This document shows, one piece after another, positions 1 to 12,096 of a stretch of 64,000 nt of DNA. Each line of letters begins with the position of its first letter. Within the stretch, counting starts at the first letter, position 1. Origin of the DNA: Symsagittifera roscoffensis (Eukaryota; Xenacoelomorpha; Acoela; Convolutidae); contig NC_087063.1 in NCBI RefSeq assembly GCF_963678635.1, positions 42,548,759-42,612,758 of the forward strand. The letters run 5' to 3'. Below the pieces are notes generated by a model that was not told where the DNA came from, made no database searches, and saw nothing but the letters and a program-made list of their open reading frames with translations. Position numbers and translations under genes: made by a program.

Positions 1-554
1 TTTTCAGCAAACACGTCGGAGGCGCTGCTAAACGAGGACTGGCTACGCCTAGTTTTAAATTTTCGCGTGCTGCCCTTGCTCAGCCTGGGAATCTTAGTAG
101 TCGATCCTAACGAGTCCCTGCGCTGCATACTTTGTGACAAATAACAATTTTCTTATTATTTAATGGCGATGCACACGTACCGCAACAAGTTCAAGTTAAA
201 TTACTTAACGCTGCCTCTTCGATCTCGTAGGTATCAAAAATGTCTCTTAGACTTTTCAATGACAATCTTAGCGATTCAGCTAAAGTTACACACAGGGCCT
301 GCTCAGTATTGATATAATGCTAACTCAACCCTGTTGTATAGTATAACAGTATCAATAAATTTTCACAAGATATAATCAACACACAAAACACAATCGATAA
401 TCAGATAAGAATATCCTACAGGTGACAGCGATCTTTCGTCAGTATCAATTTATCACCACACAATTTATCAAGTCACTGCTTTGTTAAAATCAAACAATCT
501 TTGGTAGAAAAAAAGCAGTGATGATTCAGAAACAGATCAATAAAACTTAATCTT
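1..554. other. Unassigned AT-rich DNA
   Basis: I see no coding region, RNA gene or clear repeat here. The stretch leads into the 184-bp tandem duplication. It could be part of an older element whose ends lie outside the window. Confidence 0.4.
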
Positions 555-905
555 ATAGAAAAAGACTTCCCTCAATCGGAACGATCCGAAAGAACGAAGC
601 CCAGGACACAGTCTTCTCAAGTGGGTGTGTATTTGCCTAATACACCAACCGAGGTCTTCTTTTAGGTGTCCTGCGACTGCCCGAGCTGTCCTACTAAGTA
701 GCTCAAGGCAACCTCTGACCGAAAATTTCTATAGTCTAAGAAAAAGCTCCCCCACACCCGGACTGCTCCAAGTGCACGAGAGCAGGGAACAACTTTTCTT
801 CTCAAGTGAGTGTGTATTTGCCTAATACACTCACCGAGGTCTTCTTCTATGTGTTCCCGGATTGCCCGAGCTTTCCTATTAAGTAGCTCAAGGCAACCAC
901 ACAAC
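555..905. repeat. Tandem duplication, ~184-bp unit, two copies
   Basis: The stretch at about 613-715 recurs at about 797-899 with scattered substitutions. Both copies hold CTTCTCAAGTG, then a TTTGCCTAATACAC segment, then AAGTAGCTCAAGGCAACC. Related A-rich sequence also precedes each copy (near 557 and 740), so the unit is about 184 bp. Short open frames on both strands here are by-products of the duplication. Confidence 0.75.
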
Positions 906-1089
906 CAATATCACAATAAAAAAAAATTGTTCGGGTACTTCCGATACACCCGACCTAGAATCCAAAGTTGATCACGAATTTCCGGGTCAAAATGGGCTCC
1001 TGTGATCCTAATAAGCGCGCCTAATATCCTAATATGATCCTAATTAAATGGATATTTTCCGTTTCCCAAATTGCCACAGAAGGTTTCCT

Positions 1090-3140
1090 CAAGTTTCTAA
1101 CAAGGAGGGTTGCTAAGAGGCTTAAGTCACTCCGGAGAGTTACTTCGGAGGGTTGTTAAGACACTTAGCCTACCTCGGAGGGTTACTTCGGAGGGTACCT
1201 TAGTCACCCAAGTTACTTCGGAGGGTCCCCCTAAATTTACTAAGGAGGGTCAATAAGATGCTTAATATGCTCCGGAGGGTTACTTCGGAGGGTTCTTCCA
1301 AAATTTTCAAATTTCTGAACCACACTTAGAAGGGCCTTCAATTAACTTCAGGAAGCGTCAAAACAAGCTAAATTCTCTATGGGGGCTGTTTTAACTTCTT
1401 TGGATGATCTCGTGGAAATGTTCCACTAAGGAGGGTTGCTAAGGGGTTTAGCTGACTCCGGAGGGTTACTTCGGAGGGTTCCCCAAAAATCAAGAAAAAG
1501 GGTTATGTTACCACAATAAAGTCTCCAAAAGCGGTCCACCTGACTTAAAACTAGGTTGGCTGTCACGGTCAACCTTCCCAGCAGGATAAAAAGGTGTTTT
1601 GATAAAATTTTCTGCCGCACGGAGGGTTACTTGTAATTTGGACCCTCCGAACCACAAATTCTAAAAAAAAATTTCCGAGATTATCAACCCAAAAACGGTT
1701 GCGGTCCGAAAACGTGGTCCAAAACGTCGACTTATGGTTCCAAAATTATCCCGATCGGTTGGCTAGTCTTTGAGAAATTGCCAAAAACGTGTTTGTCCAA
1801 ATGGGCTTTTTTCACCACCTATATAGGTTCTGAGAAACTTTTTCCACAATTCCTATTCAAAATGCCTAAAAAATAATTGAAACGAGCGTAGTATCCTTGT
1901 GCGGCACTGGAATAATGCAAAAAAACGGACCAAAATTGGTTTGGAGACAAAAATTTGGCCAATAACTATCAAATTTGGACCCTCCGATTCCTTCCTTTTC
2001 CAATCCTTAAGTCGTTAGCTCTATCTACGGAGCTAATCGGAGGGTTACTCAAAAATTTTCCTGGCAGCCGAGCACGTTATGCTAGAATGCTTCTAACACA
2101 AAAAAATTTATTGCTCTAACTCTAAAAACTCAAAAACTTGATCCCAAAAACAGATTGACAAAATTCAGAAAACTATCGAAATTTTGATCGAAAGATTTTG
2201 GTTTTTTCCAACTTCTACTGAGTCTTTTCTCACGCGGTTTCTTTAGTTAGGGGGATCGAACTAGGTAGCTACTCCGTATATAAAAGCTTCTTGCTGTTCG
2301 GAAAAGTTCGGATATCCAAAAATTTGGGGGTCTATAGTTTGGTCGAAAATCGACAATTTTCGACGAAATTTGGGTGTTTCTTGGGTCTAATTACGAGATA
2401 AGTAATATATAATAAGGATAATAACATCTTAGTAGTCGTTAATGAATAGTACTATACCCTCTTTTGTACCAAAATACCCGAATTAAGACCCTTAACTCGG
2501 AAATTTGTAATCGATGGAGGGTACAATCGGACCGCGCCAATCGTGCCCCCCACCACTTAAGTTTTGATGAAATAGTACCCGAACGGTACCAAAATTGTTT
2601 CAACGATACCCAACAGTCGTTGTGGATGTTGTCCTTGATGTCCTTGTTGAGTGTGGAACACGTCGGTCAGCTTGCCACTCTACCCTCCGGCCACCGGCAA
2701 AATCAGCATTAACGTGCTTAAATACTCAAATTACACTCAAGGGAGGGTATCCAACCCTTCACCAAAACACACAATCTTTCTATCAGAGATGATATAAATC
2801 AATCTGAAACAACAACAAATAGGAAAGTCAAACCACATCTCGTCCGGAAATAACATATAAACTGTCACTTTGTTTTTTTTTTGTTTTTGGTCTTATTTGG
2901 ATTTTTTACTGTTTTTTGTACTTTTTTGTTTTCAAATAAATTTGTTTTTGGCTTTTTCTTGGTTATACACTATTTTTGTTTGGTTTTAAGCTTTCTCTTT
3001 AATTGTTTTTGGTCCTGGGACCTCGGGACAAGCGGGGGACCTCAGGACAGATTTCTCACCTAACCCTCCGGCCCCCGGAATTTTCGGTGTTAACTAAGTT
3101 AAAAAGCTAAATAGTACTAGACGGAGGGTACGCACCTTCC
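1090..3140. repeat. Field of GGAGGGT / ACCCTCC motifs
   Basis: About 15 copies of (C)GGAGGGT(T) lie on the plus strand between about 1105 and 3121 (dense at 1105-1290 and 1430-1480). Several more lie on the minus strand as ACCCTCCG (about 1642, 1978, 2681, 3062). At 2680-2750 and 3060-3131 they form similar ~70-bp blocks that open with CCCTCCGG and close with GGAGGGTA, so each block is a loose inverted repeat. Near 1147-1290 the local unit is a pair, TCCGGAGGGTTACTTCGGAG. I recognise no gene here; the short open frames look random. Confidence 0.55.
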
Positions 3141-4302
3141 CCCTAGTACAATAACGGTCATTAAGGCCTCTAACTCGGGCATACGCCTGGAGCGTAGGGT
3201 TCGTCGCTGAAACGCTTGCTGATCATGATGGTCTCATGCCTTTAACAGGCCCACCCAGGAGCGCCATAAAAACGTCTATGTAACATTCGCCCAAATACTA
3301 CACAGCGACGGAGCGTAGAAAAAGTACCTATTAACGACTGGCAGGCGTCAGTTACCTTAATCCTACTCGTTTTTCACCGTCTCGACCTTGCCAGTTGATT
3401 TTCTGGTCTGTTTAGGGCTAAGTAAAAAGTTACTATTTTTAGGCCAACAGTCAAACAACTTTTGATCAGCTTTCGTTTACATGCGACCACAACCACATAG
3501 CTGAGTCTCGGATCTTCAGACTACGTGATTGCTATGAAAAACACGGCTCGAACAACCTATTTTAATATGTTTTTGTGCGACAGTTCTATATTAAATCCAT
3601 TGGAGATGGATTGACCCTTTCCTCTTTCTAGCTACTCATATTCTAAAATATCAAATAATACCGGTGTTAATTCAGAGTTCTACGACATCCAAGTAGCTAC
3701 AAAGTCAGTTTTATATAGTCCCTTCACATACAACAGTCTCTGGGGGACCAAGCCTCCGCTCCCGTAATCTTCCCGAGATAACGCTGTTATCTCTCCCAAT
3801 TTGTGGCACGGGAGGGTTCCGTGGAATATTCCTTCCCCACTGAAGCTTCCTTCTCCACTAATATCCACCGCTAAGAGTCTTATCGTGTGTTGTAAGAGGC
3901 TTTGTAATTCTCGTCTCTTGTGCGACCGTTTCTCACTATATTTGTTGTTGTTCTGTTTTTTCGTCCCTTTCAGTCAAAATGGCCGTCTTTTTCTATTTCT
4001 CAGAAATATTCACTCTTCAATCGAAATTTTAAAAATAAAAATTCTAGAATATTCCTACCCTCCTTCGCAATAATTTTTCGTAACTAAGGCCTTTATTCGT
4101 TTTCTTTCGTGTCGCCGGAAGGTTGCGCTGTGCCTATCTGGCAGAATGGCACATAGGTTGGGAAATCTCCACTTGATAGAGTAGTCTTAAGGACAGTCAG
4201 GAGCGACTTCGACAGCGATAGAAGTTCTTAAAGAAAAAATTTCCTAAGTTGACGGGACCGTTGTTTGTATCTAATTATTCAAGGATTTGTTTTTTATTGT
4301 TT
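3141..4302. other. Unassigned DNA
   Basis: No gene is supported. Short open frames on both strands (for example around 3680-4073) overlap each other and show no recognisable domain. A few more GGAGGGT/ACCCTCC words occur (about 3810 and 4056), so the upstream repeat field may reach here in decayed form. Confidence 0.35.
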
Positions 4303-4807
4303 TTATGGTCTCGTCTTTTGTTTATAATTATAAAGATAGGTTTGGAGTTCAATTGCGCTCTGTTCAATTCTGTCAATTTCTACAAAGACACTTGTGAAGA
4401 ATTCACAGAGTAGTTTTACTTTTTGTTTGTTGTTATTCGTTTCTTGGTTTGTAAAGTGCTTCATTTCAGGAAACATGCTCATTTTTTTGTATCGAGTCGA
4501 ATTTTTTTTGGGAGTCAATTTTTTTTTATTTCTGATAGATCGTCTTGGAGGTATTCACATATTTTAAGTTCCATTTTTTGAGCTTCGTCAATTTCGCCAG
4601 GATCTTTTTGATTCTTGTCGCTTGAGAGTAGCTAGTCTTTTTCATGAAGTGAAAAATCTTGTTTATTACCCATGGACGCCATTTTGATCTGTGAGATCTA
4701 ATTTTGGGCACATTATCGTTCAATAACTTTTCGAGCCAATTATACCACTGTCTCACTAGCTCATCGACGTTATTATAGGAGTATGTGTGAACTGAATTTT
4801 CTACCAT
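4303..4807 (-). pseudogene. LINE ORF2 remnant (endonuclease-RT linker)
   Basis: Two consecutive minus-strand frames resemble the region between the APE-type endonuclease and reverse transcriptase of CR1/Jockey-like LINEs. The first (4807 to 4526) has a W-x2-W-L-E-K-L-L run, a P-K-I-R-S-H-R-S-K segment and W-R-P-W-V-I. The second (4518 to 4303) has a K-V-K-L-L-C-E-F-F-T-S-V-F motif, typical of the stretch just before RT. A stop and a frame change separate them, and no RT catalytic block follows, so this is a short decayed fragment. The assignment rests on motif style only. Confidence 0.5.
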
Positions 4808-5070
4808 GTAGTTGTTGGTTCTTGCCGGTCTACGTTATTATAAGCATATTTTTGTTTCATGGGATCTGTTTTGCACTTGTATTTGCATTGTAACCATACG
4901 ATACATGATTGTTGGTCCGAGATTTATAATTTTTTAAGCTAGCTGTGTCATTATTCTTGATACATTTGATTAGATTTGTTTAAGTTTCAAGTTACTTCTT
5001 GCGTTTTTATTCTAGCACCTCGGTAAAGTTTTTTAATACATCATTTTCGTTTTTGTCGTTTGATATGATA

Positions 5071-5151
5071 AGTTAGCACAATTGACACCAGTTAGCACAA
5101 TTGACACTACCAGCTAGCACAATTGACCCAGTTAGCACAATTGACACTACC
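5071..5151 (+). repeat. Short tandem repeat, four ~18-22-bp copies
   Basis: AGTTAGCACAATTGACAC and near copies begin at 5071, 5090, 5112 and 5130. Two copies carry an extra TACC. The third has AGCTAGC in place of AGTTAGC. Confidence 0.8.
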
Positions 5152-5519
5152 ATCACCAGTGACGGTTCCTGCATTGTTTTAACCTTCATTTGCCTTTTCG
5201 TTGTTGTAGTCAATTATTTTCCGCAACACGTTTCGTTTCTCTCTGTACTAAAATGTCTCTGGTGGATTGTGCAGACAATATATTATTATTGATAACTCTT
5301 CCTGTATGACCTTGACGGCTGCAAAATCTTTTTCGTGCTCTAGTTTTAGTTTTTTGAGCAGTATCTATTATATATTTAAATGCGGGCTTCACTATCTCGC
5401 CATGTTTAAGCTTTTTCAACGTATTATTTTTGCATGTTCAAGCTATATCGTATATTGCAATGGTTAAGAATTTTTTTTTCAATTTTCTAATTTGATTTTA
5501 GTGGTGATTTTACCGAGTT

Positions 5520-7108
5520 CAAAATAAGCAGCCCAATATCGAATTAGGGGTTGCGAATTTGGCCTCCAATTTTGAATGCCCGAATCATTTTAGTTAACGA
5601 GATAAGACAATTTTTGAGATTTTTTCAAAAATTTTCAGAAATTTCAAATAAAATAATTTACAAAACTTGAAGTTCCCAACCCTGTAGTTGGGTACTGTCA
5701 GAGTACTCTAAGGGATTACAAACCTTGCCTCTAAATATGACTGTTCAAATCCTTGTAGTTTTCGAGATATGACTTTTTTTGTGATTTTTTCAAAAATTTT
5801 CAGAAAACTTAAATTATTATTATTTTTTCTAAAAATCTGAAGTTCCTAACCCTCTAATTAGATCCTGTAAGAGTACTCTCAAAGATTGCGAATCTTGCCT
5901 CCAAGTATGACTTCTCAGTTCTTTGTAGTTTTTGAGATGTGACGTTTTTTGTGATTTTTTCAAAAATTTTCAGAAAACTAATATTCTGATTATTTTTTAA
6001 AAATCTGAAAATCCCAATCTTTTAGTTGGGTACTGTCAGAGTACTACCAGGGATTACGAATCTTGCCTCCAAAAATGGCTGCTCAAATCCTTGTAGTTTT
6101 CGAGATATGATGTTTTTTGTGACTTTTTCAAAAATTTTCAGAAAATTTTAATTTAATATTTCTAAAAATTTGAAATTCCCAACCTTGTAGTTGGTTGCAG
6201 TCAGAGTACTCTAAGGAGTTACAAATTTTGCCTCCAAATACGACTGTTCAAATTTTTGTAGTTTGTGAGATATTACGTTTTTTGTGATTTTTTGAGAAAT
6301 TTTCAGAAAACTTAAATTATTATTTTTTTTTAATTTGAATTTCGCAACCCTGTAGTTCGGTCCTGTCAGAGTACTCTCGAGGATTGCGAATCTTGCCTCC
6401 GATTATGACTGCTCAATTCCTTGTAGTTTTCGAAATGTGACGTTTATTGTGATTTTTTCAAAATTTTCAGAAAGTTTAAATTAATTATTTTTCAAAATTT
6501 GAAATTCCCAACGCTATAGTTCGTTGTTGTCAGGGTACTCTAAAGAGTTGCAAATCTTGCCACATGCGACTGCTAAACGCGACTGCTCAAATGCTTTTAG
6601 TTTCCGAGATGTGACGTTTTTTGATTTTTTCATAATTTCTCAAAGAACTTATCTACAAAGAAATTCAAAAAATTTGAAACTACCAACTCGAAGATACAAC
6701 CTTATTGTCAGCGTACACCCTGGCGTCTCAAATCTTGCCTCTTAATATGAATGCTCAAATCCTTTTAGTTTCCGAGATAAGACGTTTTTTTTTTTAAATT
6801 TTTTTTTGGGAAACTTAGGTTTATAAAAATTCACAAAATTTTGAATTCCTAACCCTAAAGTAGGGTGCTCTCAGGGACTCTCAGTGGTTGCAAATCTGGC
6901 CTCTAAATTTCTGCAGAGGCCCATTAAGTTTTCGAGATGACGCTTTTAAAATGGGAATTTAAAAAAAATTAAAAAGTTCGAAATTACCAACCCTGTAATT
7001 GGGTGCAGTCAGAGTACACTAAAAATTTGCAGATGTTGTGTCCAATATATGCGGTTTTTCATGAGTTGTCGAAAAATTTCGAAGCACCGGAGGTGCGTTA
7101 AACGCTAG
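5520..7108 (+). mobile_element. Helitron-like element with ~165-bp tandem units, copy 1
   Basis: About nine diverged units follow each other with a spacing of roughly 162-177 bp (the last about 139). Each has a CCAACCCTGTAGTTGGGT-like segment (near 5675, 5845, 6013, 6176, 6342, 6504, 6681, 6846, 6985), then GTCAGAGTACTCT, TTGCCTCCAAAT, TTGTAGTTTTCGAGATATGA and a T-rich run. The block ends with a hairpin GCACC-GGA-GGTGC (7084-7096) and then CTAG at 7105-7108 followed by T. This is the 3' terminal pattern of Helitrons (hairpin, short spacer, CTRR, T). Central tandem repeats are known from non-autonomous Helitron-like elements such as mollusc pearl elements. The 5' end is not defined, and no Rep/helicase gene is present. 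Confidence 0.6.
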
Positions 7109-8786
7109 TATTCTTTACAGCTAAGAACACTCCATCGTATTTTGTCTTGTGGTTGCTGCTCGCTCTGCCATTTCGACGAATTGTGAATTTTTAGGGAAGA
7201 GTGCTTCATCAGGTATATTTTCTGTTCCTTAAATTTTTTCAGACAGAGGATGTCAGCATTGTTTTCGATCTCAGGCAGTTCGCAATGCTGACCCTTCTTT
7301 TTAAATCAATCAAGCGTCTAACCTTGAGAGTCATTACTTTGTTTTCAGTATTGACTAGTTTGAATTGTTTTCGGGATACCTCACAGTCTGATATCATCGA
7401 ATTGTTCACGTTTAGTTGTTCCAATATTTTGTACTGGTTTCGGTTATAGCTTCGACTCCGCTGGAGGTGCTGAGATTTGTGTTTTAATGGCTTCTTTTCA
7501 TTCATGTAGCTGAGTCTTCAGGGCGTGGTTATTGACCTTCTTTTCACTTTCGATTTCATCAATATCTTTTGTTGACTTCAGAGATGACATCTCGAGCTCT
7601 ATAAATTTAGTCCAAATTAAAAAAATTTTCCTGAGATTAGCTTCCCACGTAAAGAGTGAGTGCTGAAATCGCTTTTTCATATTTGCATCAGGACTAACAA
7701 CCTTTTGCGCAATTTGTTAGAGCAAACGCGAAAAGCAATTGGCTTCCAGAAACTTTTCTCAATGTTGTTGTTTTTATGATGATCAACTGGGTTATACTCA
7801 TCGGAGTCAGAAATGATATTTTATATGGCCGTTGTCATTAGGTCAGTGAACTTCTAGGTTCAGAGGTTAGATAAAGAAAACAGTCCCACAAGTCAATGAC
7901 AGAAAGTTGCGGCATAGAAAAAAAAATGCTCTCTTCAGACTCACAGCCGTTTCATATTTCTACATTATCCCTAAACAGCAATGCAACGTGTCACCTCATT
8001 TTAAATCGGTTTTCCGCAGTATTTTTGTCCATTGCTGAATTTTGCCTCCTCAGTTGACCAAAAAACATTGTCAAGGTCACAAGAGCTACCAGGCGAGCAG
8101 AGAAGCGGTCCAGGAAGCTCCTCTGCCTTTTTTTGTAAATTTCGTCTATTCATACAGCATTGCTGGTTGCCCGGCCTCGGACCTCGACTTGGTATGCAGT
8201 GCCTACCTCTGATCTCGTCCTTCTTTTTCATAGCCAGTAGATCTTTGCTAGTCTTTGTCAATTTCCGTGTCATGTGACTTTTTGCTCAATAAACTGTTTG
8301 GACTGCAAAAACCCGCCTTACTAAGCCTCATGTTTCTGTGCGTCTATACAAAAACCAACAATTTTATCAGCTTACTAATTCTAGTTGATAAACAAGAAAA
8401 ATTTTCAAAGACAAAAGATTAAGGTTTTGATAAGGGGAACAGTTTCGATTTGATGAGAAAAGCCCCTAGAATTCCGTTTTTTTGTTTTTGTAGCAGATCA
8501 ATTAATATTATATAGCAACTGCCATATATCGGTTTTTGAGAAAGACATTTAAAAGAGCTTCCAACTTTGAAAAAAGCACCAACAAAAGAGCAAATCTGAG
8601 CATTAAACTAATTTTTGTCAACAGTCCTGCTATTAGGGTTCGTCAAAAGTAAAGAAGACATGCAACTGAGCCTTCTTCTATCTCTAACCTTGGAACTCAA
8701 TCCACAACTTGAACGACATTTTGGCCAACTTATCGAAAAAGTTTGGAGAACAAATATAGACACACAGCCGGGCTGAGGCGTTCGAC
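7109..8786. other. Unassigned DNA
   Basis: Minus-strand frames at 7239-7505 and 7498-7680 are charged and coiled-coil-like but match no family I know. Overlapping frames on opposite strands at about 8001-8277 cannot both be real, and neither is recognisable. No RNA gene or repeat stands out. Confidence 0.35.
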
Positions 8787-9245
8787 TCATGATTCGACGA
8801 CAATTTTAGTCGCAAATTAAGACGGTCGAACGAACACCATAGTCAAACAAAGTCGAATCATAGGTCGAACAGGGTCGAATCATGAGTCGAACAGGGCCGA
8901 TAGAGTCGAACATGGTCGAATCAGGAGTCAAACAGGGTCGAATCATGACTCGAGCAGGGTCGAATCATGAGTCGAACAGGGTCGAATAATGCGTCGAACA
9001 GGTTCGAATCATGAGTCGAACAGGGTCGAATCATGCGTCGAACAGGGTCGAATCATGCAACGAACAGGTTCGAATCATGAGTAGAACAGGGTCGAATCAT
9101 GATTCGAACAGGGTCGATAGAGACGAACAGGGTTGAATCATGAGTCAAACAGGGTCGAATCATGAGTCGAACAAGGTCGAATCATGAGTCGAACAAGGTC
9201 GAACCATGAGTTGAACACGGTCAAATCAAGAGTCGCAACTTGGGT
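8787..9245 (+). repeat. 22-bp minisatellite rich in GTCGAA
   Basis: The unit is about 22 bp (GGGTCGAATCATGAGTCGAACA and variants), repeated roughly 20 times with substitutions and small indels. Variation is concentrated at the base pair after CATG (GA, GC, AT) and in GGGTC versus GGTTC. The array frays at both edges. No spacer structure is present. Confidence 0.85.
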
Positions 9246-9735
9246 CGCACAGAGTCGCAACATAAATTTAAGCAAAGTTTAGTTGGGCAAAGTTTAGTTG
9301 GAATTTTAGCAGAATTATTATGGTGCAATTTAAATAGCGAAGTTTGGGCTCAAATCTTTACCTCAAAATCAATCTTTATTGTATGTCTTTTTAGTCAATC
9401 AAAAATTACGCCAGAAATATATCGGATCAATTGCTGACCCATTGCTGATCAATTTATCAAGTGAGCCTCGTATGTAGCCCAAAATAATTAGGCAGGGTAT
9501 TATCTCAAAAAGTTTGAACAAAGCATCTCGAACTGTTTTCTAAAAAAATGGTCTTTTAAAATGACATTTTATGGCTATTGTACAGCAATTGTTGCCATTG
9601 ATAACAGGCTCAGTTAGATAAAAATTTAGTCAGCAATTGATCCGGTAGATGTTTCACACAGAAGGTCAATGTTTCTCAATGATTAGTTGCTCTTTTCACG
9701 TCCCGTTTTCTCAAATTGTTTTGCGTTTAAAAAAC

Positions 9736-10641
9736 ATGGCAGATTTAGACCTTTTGAAATCGCTGTCTCAAACTAATTTCGGAAATCCTGGTCTAATTAA
9801 AGATTTATTGACTTCCCCTATCAATCGCATTGAACAACAGGATAGTACTATTAGTTATTTAAAATCAGAAAACGACCATGTGCTATCTGAAAACTCCGTA
9901 ATTAAAGACAGGGTACTAAAACTTGAGCGATATTCCTCGGTTATGTTTAATTTTTCTTGGATTACAAACCGACGGAGACCCGTTAGCTGGTGCTTTGGGT
10001 ATTATACGAAATGCGCTCAGAGTGAGTATCAACCAGGAAGATTTATAGCGGCTTGCCACTACCTTCCTAGCAGGAATCAGTTAAAACCAATCAAAATTAA
10101 ATTCCTGTATCACCATCAAAATGACTTGGTTTGGAGAAATATGAAGAAAATCATGAAGCATGATAAAACCAAGCGTGTGTACATAGTGGAGCGGCTTGCT
10201 GAGTGAGATTGTGATGTTGTAAACTACGCAAAGGACCAACAACTACTGGTAACAACAAATAATTGTCGACCATCAGTGAAAATTGGTGAGAGCTGGGTTC
10301 AAGTAAAATCTAAAAATGATGTGGATAAAGTAAGTAACCGGCATAGTTCATTGGAATATGATAAAAATGCAAGGGAATCAAGTAACTTTGATCCGATTCG
10401 GCGAAATGATAGCAAATCTTCTACTGGCGCATTGGATTTGAATTTGGAAACTAATGTACTGGAACCGCAAATATTGGATACTGTTAGAAAGGGAGTACTA
10501 AAAAGGAAGTTGAATGCTGATGAAAAGTTGGATAAAAACTGCACCTTACTGGAGACTGTGATATCAACAAATTTATCCCCGCCTTCAAAAAGCAACAACT
10601 GGAAACTTTGCAGAATATCTCGGATGAAGAAACTGAAGTAG
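9736..10641 (+). pseudogene. LINE ORF1 remnant (nucleic-acid-binding ORF1p-like)
   Basis: From the ATG at 9736 the frame encodes a leucine-rich, coiled-coil-like N-terminus (MADLDLLKSL onward, with I-x-R-I-E-Q-Q-D-S-T-I-S-Y-L). About residues 70-105 the reading frame slips; the best continuation from roughly 9943 to 10045 lies in another frame. It then returns with an F-L-Y-H-H-Q-N-D-L-V-W-R-N motif, characteristic of ORF1 proteins of CR1/Jockey-like LINEs. A TGA at 10204-10206 interrupts the same frame, which continues to 10641 with S-W-V-Q-V. The endonuclease follows immediately, as expected for ORF1-ORF2 order. An upstream in-frame ATG at 9649 is probably not used. Confidence 0.6.
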
Positions 10642-10722
10642 AAAATTCAAACTAAAACAAAATTTTTTGTTTCATTTTATTATGGTAGACTTTTTGGGAA
10701 GGGAAAAAGGTGGAATACTTGA

Positions 10723-11405
10723 GAAGCATTATCTCTTCTTTCTCAAATTCATTCACAAAGATGCCATCATGATCTATTGAAAGTGGAGTTAGACAGACTA
10801 AAAAACGCTCCAGCATTGATAGCTATATGTGAAACATGGCTAATTGATAATGATCCAATAGGATTTTACAGCATTGATGGCTATCAGACAATCATAACCA
10901 AAGACAGGGTGGGTAAAAAGGGAGGGGGTTTTGCTTGCTTTGTTAAAAATGGTACAACGATGGCTTTTTCAAAAAGCTTTGATATTGATTTGGAAAATCT
11001 AATGATAACTGTTGAAATTGATCGTTCCAAAAAGCACTTTTGCTCATTATACAAAGCACCATCAATGAATCAGGATACTTTTTTGTTGAGCTTGGATTCC
11101 TTACTTCAAGATGTATCTTAGATCAAAGAAGAAATATTATTTTGTGGTGATCTTAATGTTGATATCTTGGTAAATTCGTCTTTCTTAGTTGACTATAAAA
11201 ACTTACTCCAGTCATTCGGTTTGAAGTTGTTAAACGAAGACCCACTTGAGAAACTATCCATAGCTCATCATATATTGATCATGTTTCTGCAAATATGCAT
11301 CACGAGGTATCAACATTGAAACGCTCTATGAATGATCACTACGCCCTGCTGGTTAACACTGATCTAAAAGGCATTTTGAAATTAATACTCTTAGAAAATA
11401 TCGAG
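10723..11405 (+). pseudogene. LINE APE-type endonuclease domain remnant
   Basis: An open frame runs from 10723 to a TAG at 11119-11121 and resumes in the same frame afterward. Visible endonuclease motifs are A-I-C-E-T-W-L (the catalytic Glu) near 10830, C-G-D-L-N-V-D (G-D-x-N motif) near 11148, and S-I-D-H-V then N-D-H-Y-A-L near 11275-11340 (the usual S-D-H reads N-D-H). There is no ATG upstream in frame. It sits 3' of the ORF1 remnant, so 9736-11405 is one decayed LINE. RT is missing here: the sequence jumps at 11482 into the 3' part of the tandem LINE unit. Confidence 0.7.
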
Positions 11406-11481
11406 ATTTCAAATGTTTATTGAAGGCGACCACGGCAAGTAAACTGCTTTTTCTACTCAATCATCGCTTATCAAAGACTTT

Positions 11482-12096
11482 TTTATGGATGTGCGTCCAA
11501 ATCAAATTTAAACAAAATATTTTTAATGCAAAAGCGAATTCTTCAGGCGCAAATTTGATCACATTACGGAAAATTTCTCAGAATATAATAATGATACCGT
11601 TTTTGAATTGCTTCTAGATACTGTTTTTAAAGAAGTTATTTATCAAACACTCGGTAAATCGCCATTTAAACTTTTGGTTTTTAATCAACTAAATAGCTAA
11701 CTATAGGCAAACACGTGCCCGTAGCTTGAGAATGCTACGCTCAAAATCTGTTAGATTAACTGCTTATTACAATCGGTTAGCGTTAAAGTGCTCGAGTTAT
11801 ACAACTTTTTTTCGGCTAATAATCTTTTTCCAGAGAACTTGAAAGACATGTCAAAATCTCAATTGAACTCATATGTACAAAACACTAAACGTAATTTTGT
11901 CACAGATAATTTTGAACTCTCCCACCTGATATTTGACAAGTCATCTAATTCCTGCCTTTTCTTTCTCCTCAACTTATTCTGTAAAAATCTACCTTATGGG
12001 ACGTCTCCTCGAGGGGCCTTAGGGTCCCTGAGTCGATCTCTCTGAGTATGTTATGACTGCATAAATGTGCTCACTAAATAATTCAAATTCAAATAG
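11482..12096 (+). mobile_element. Macrosatellite unit 1 (partial, 3' part of LINE)
   Basis: This holds only the post-RT region and the 3' tail. It matches the corresponding part of unit 2 from about 13582 onward. It begins abruptly, joined to the end of the endonuclease remnant. A 3'-terminal frame with L-E-L-Y-N-F-F (11788-12045) is the decayed LINE C-terminus. Confidence 0.85.

Noticed and set aside
2881-3063. 60-codon Phe/Leu-rich frame as a small membrane protein
   Set aside because: It is a translated poly-T tract with no start context or homology.
8001-8277. Two overlapping frames on opposite strands
   Set aside because: Neither resembles a known family; mutual antisense frames of ~90 codons are common by chance.
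8787-9245. CRISPR-like array
   Set aside because: The 22-bp units abut directly without unique spacers, and the genome is eukaryotic.
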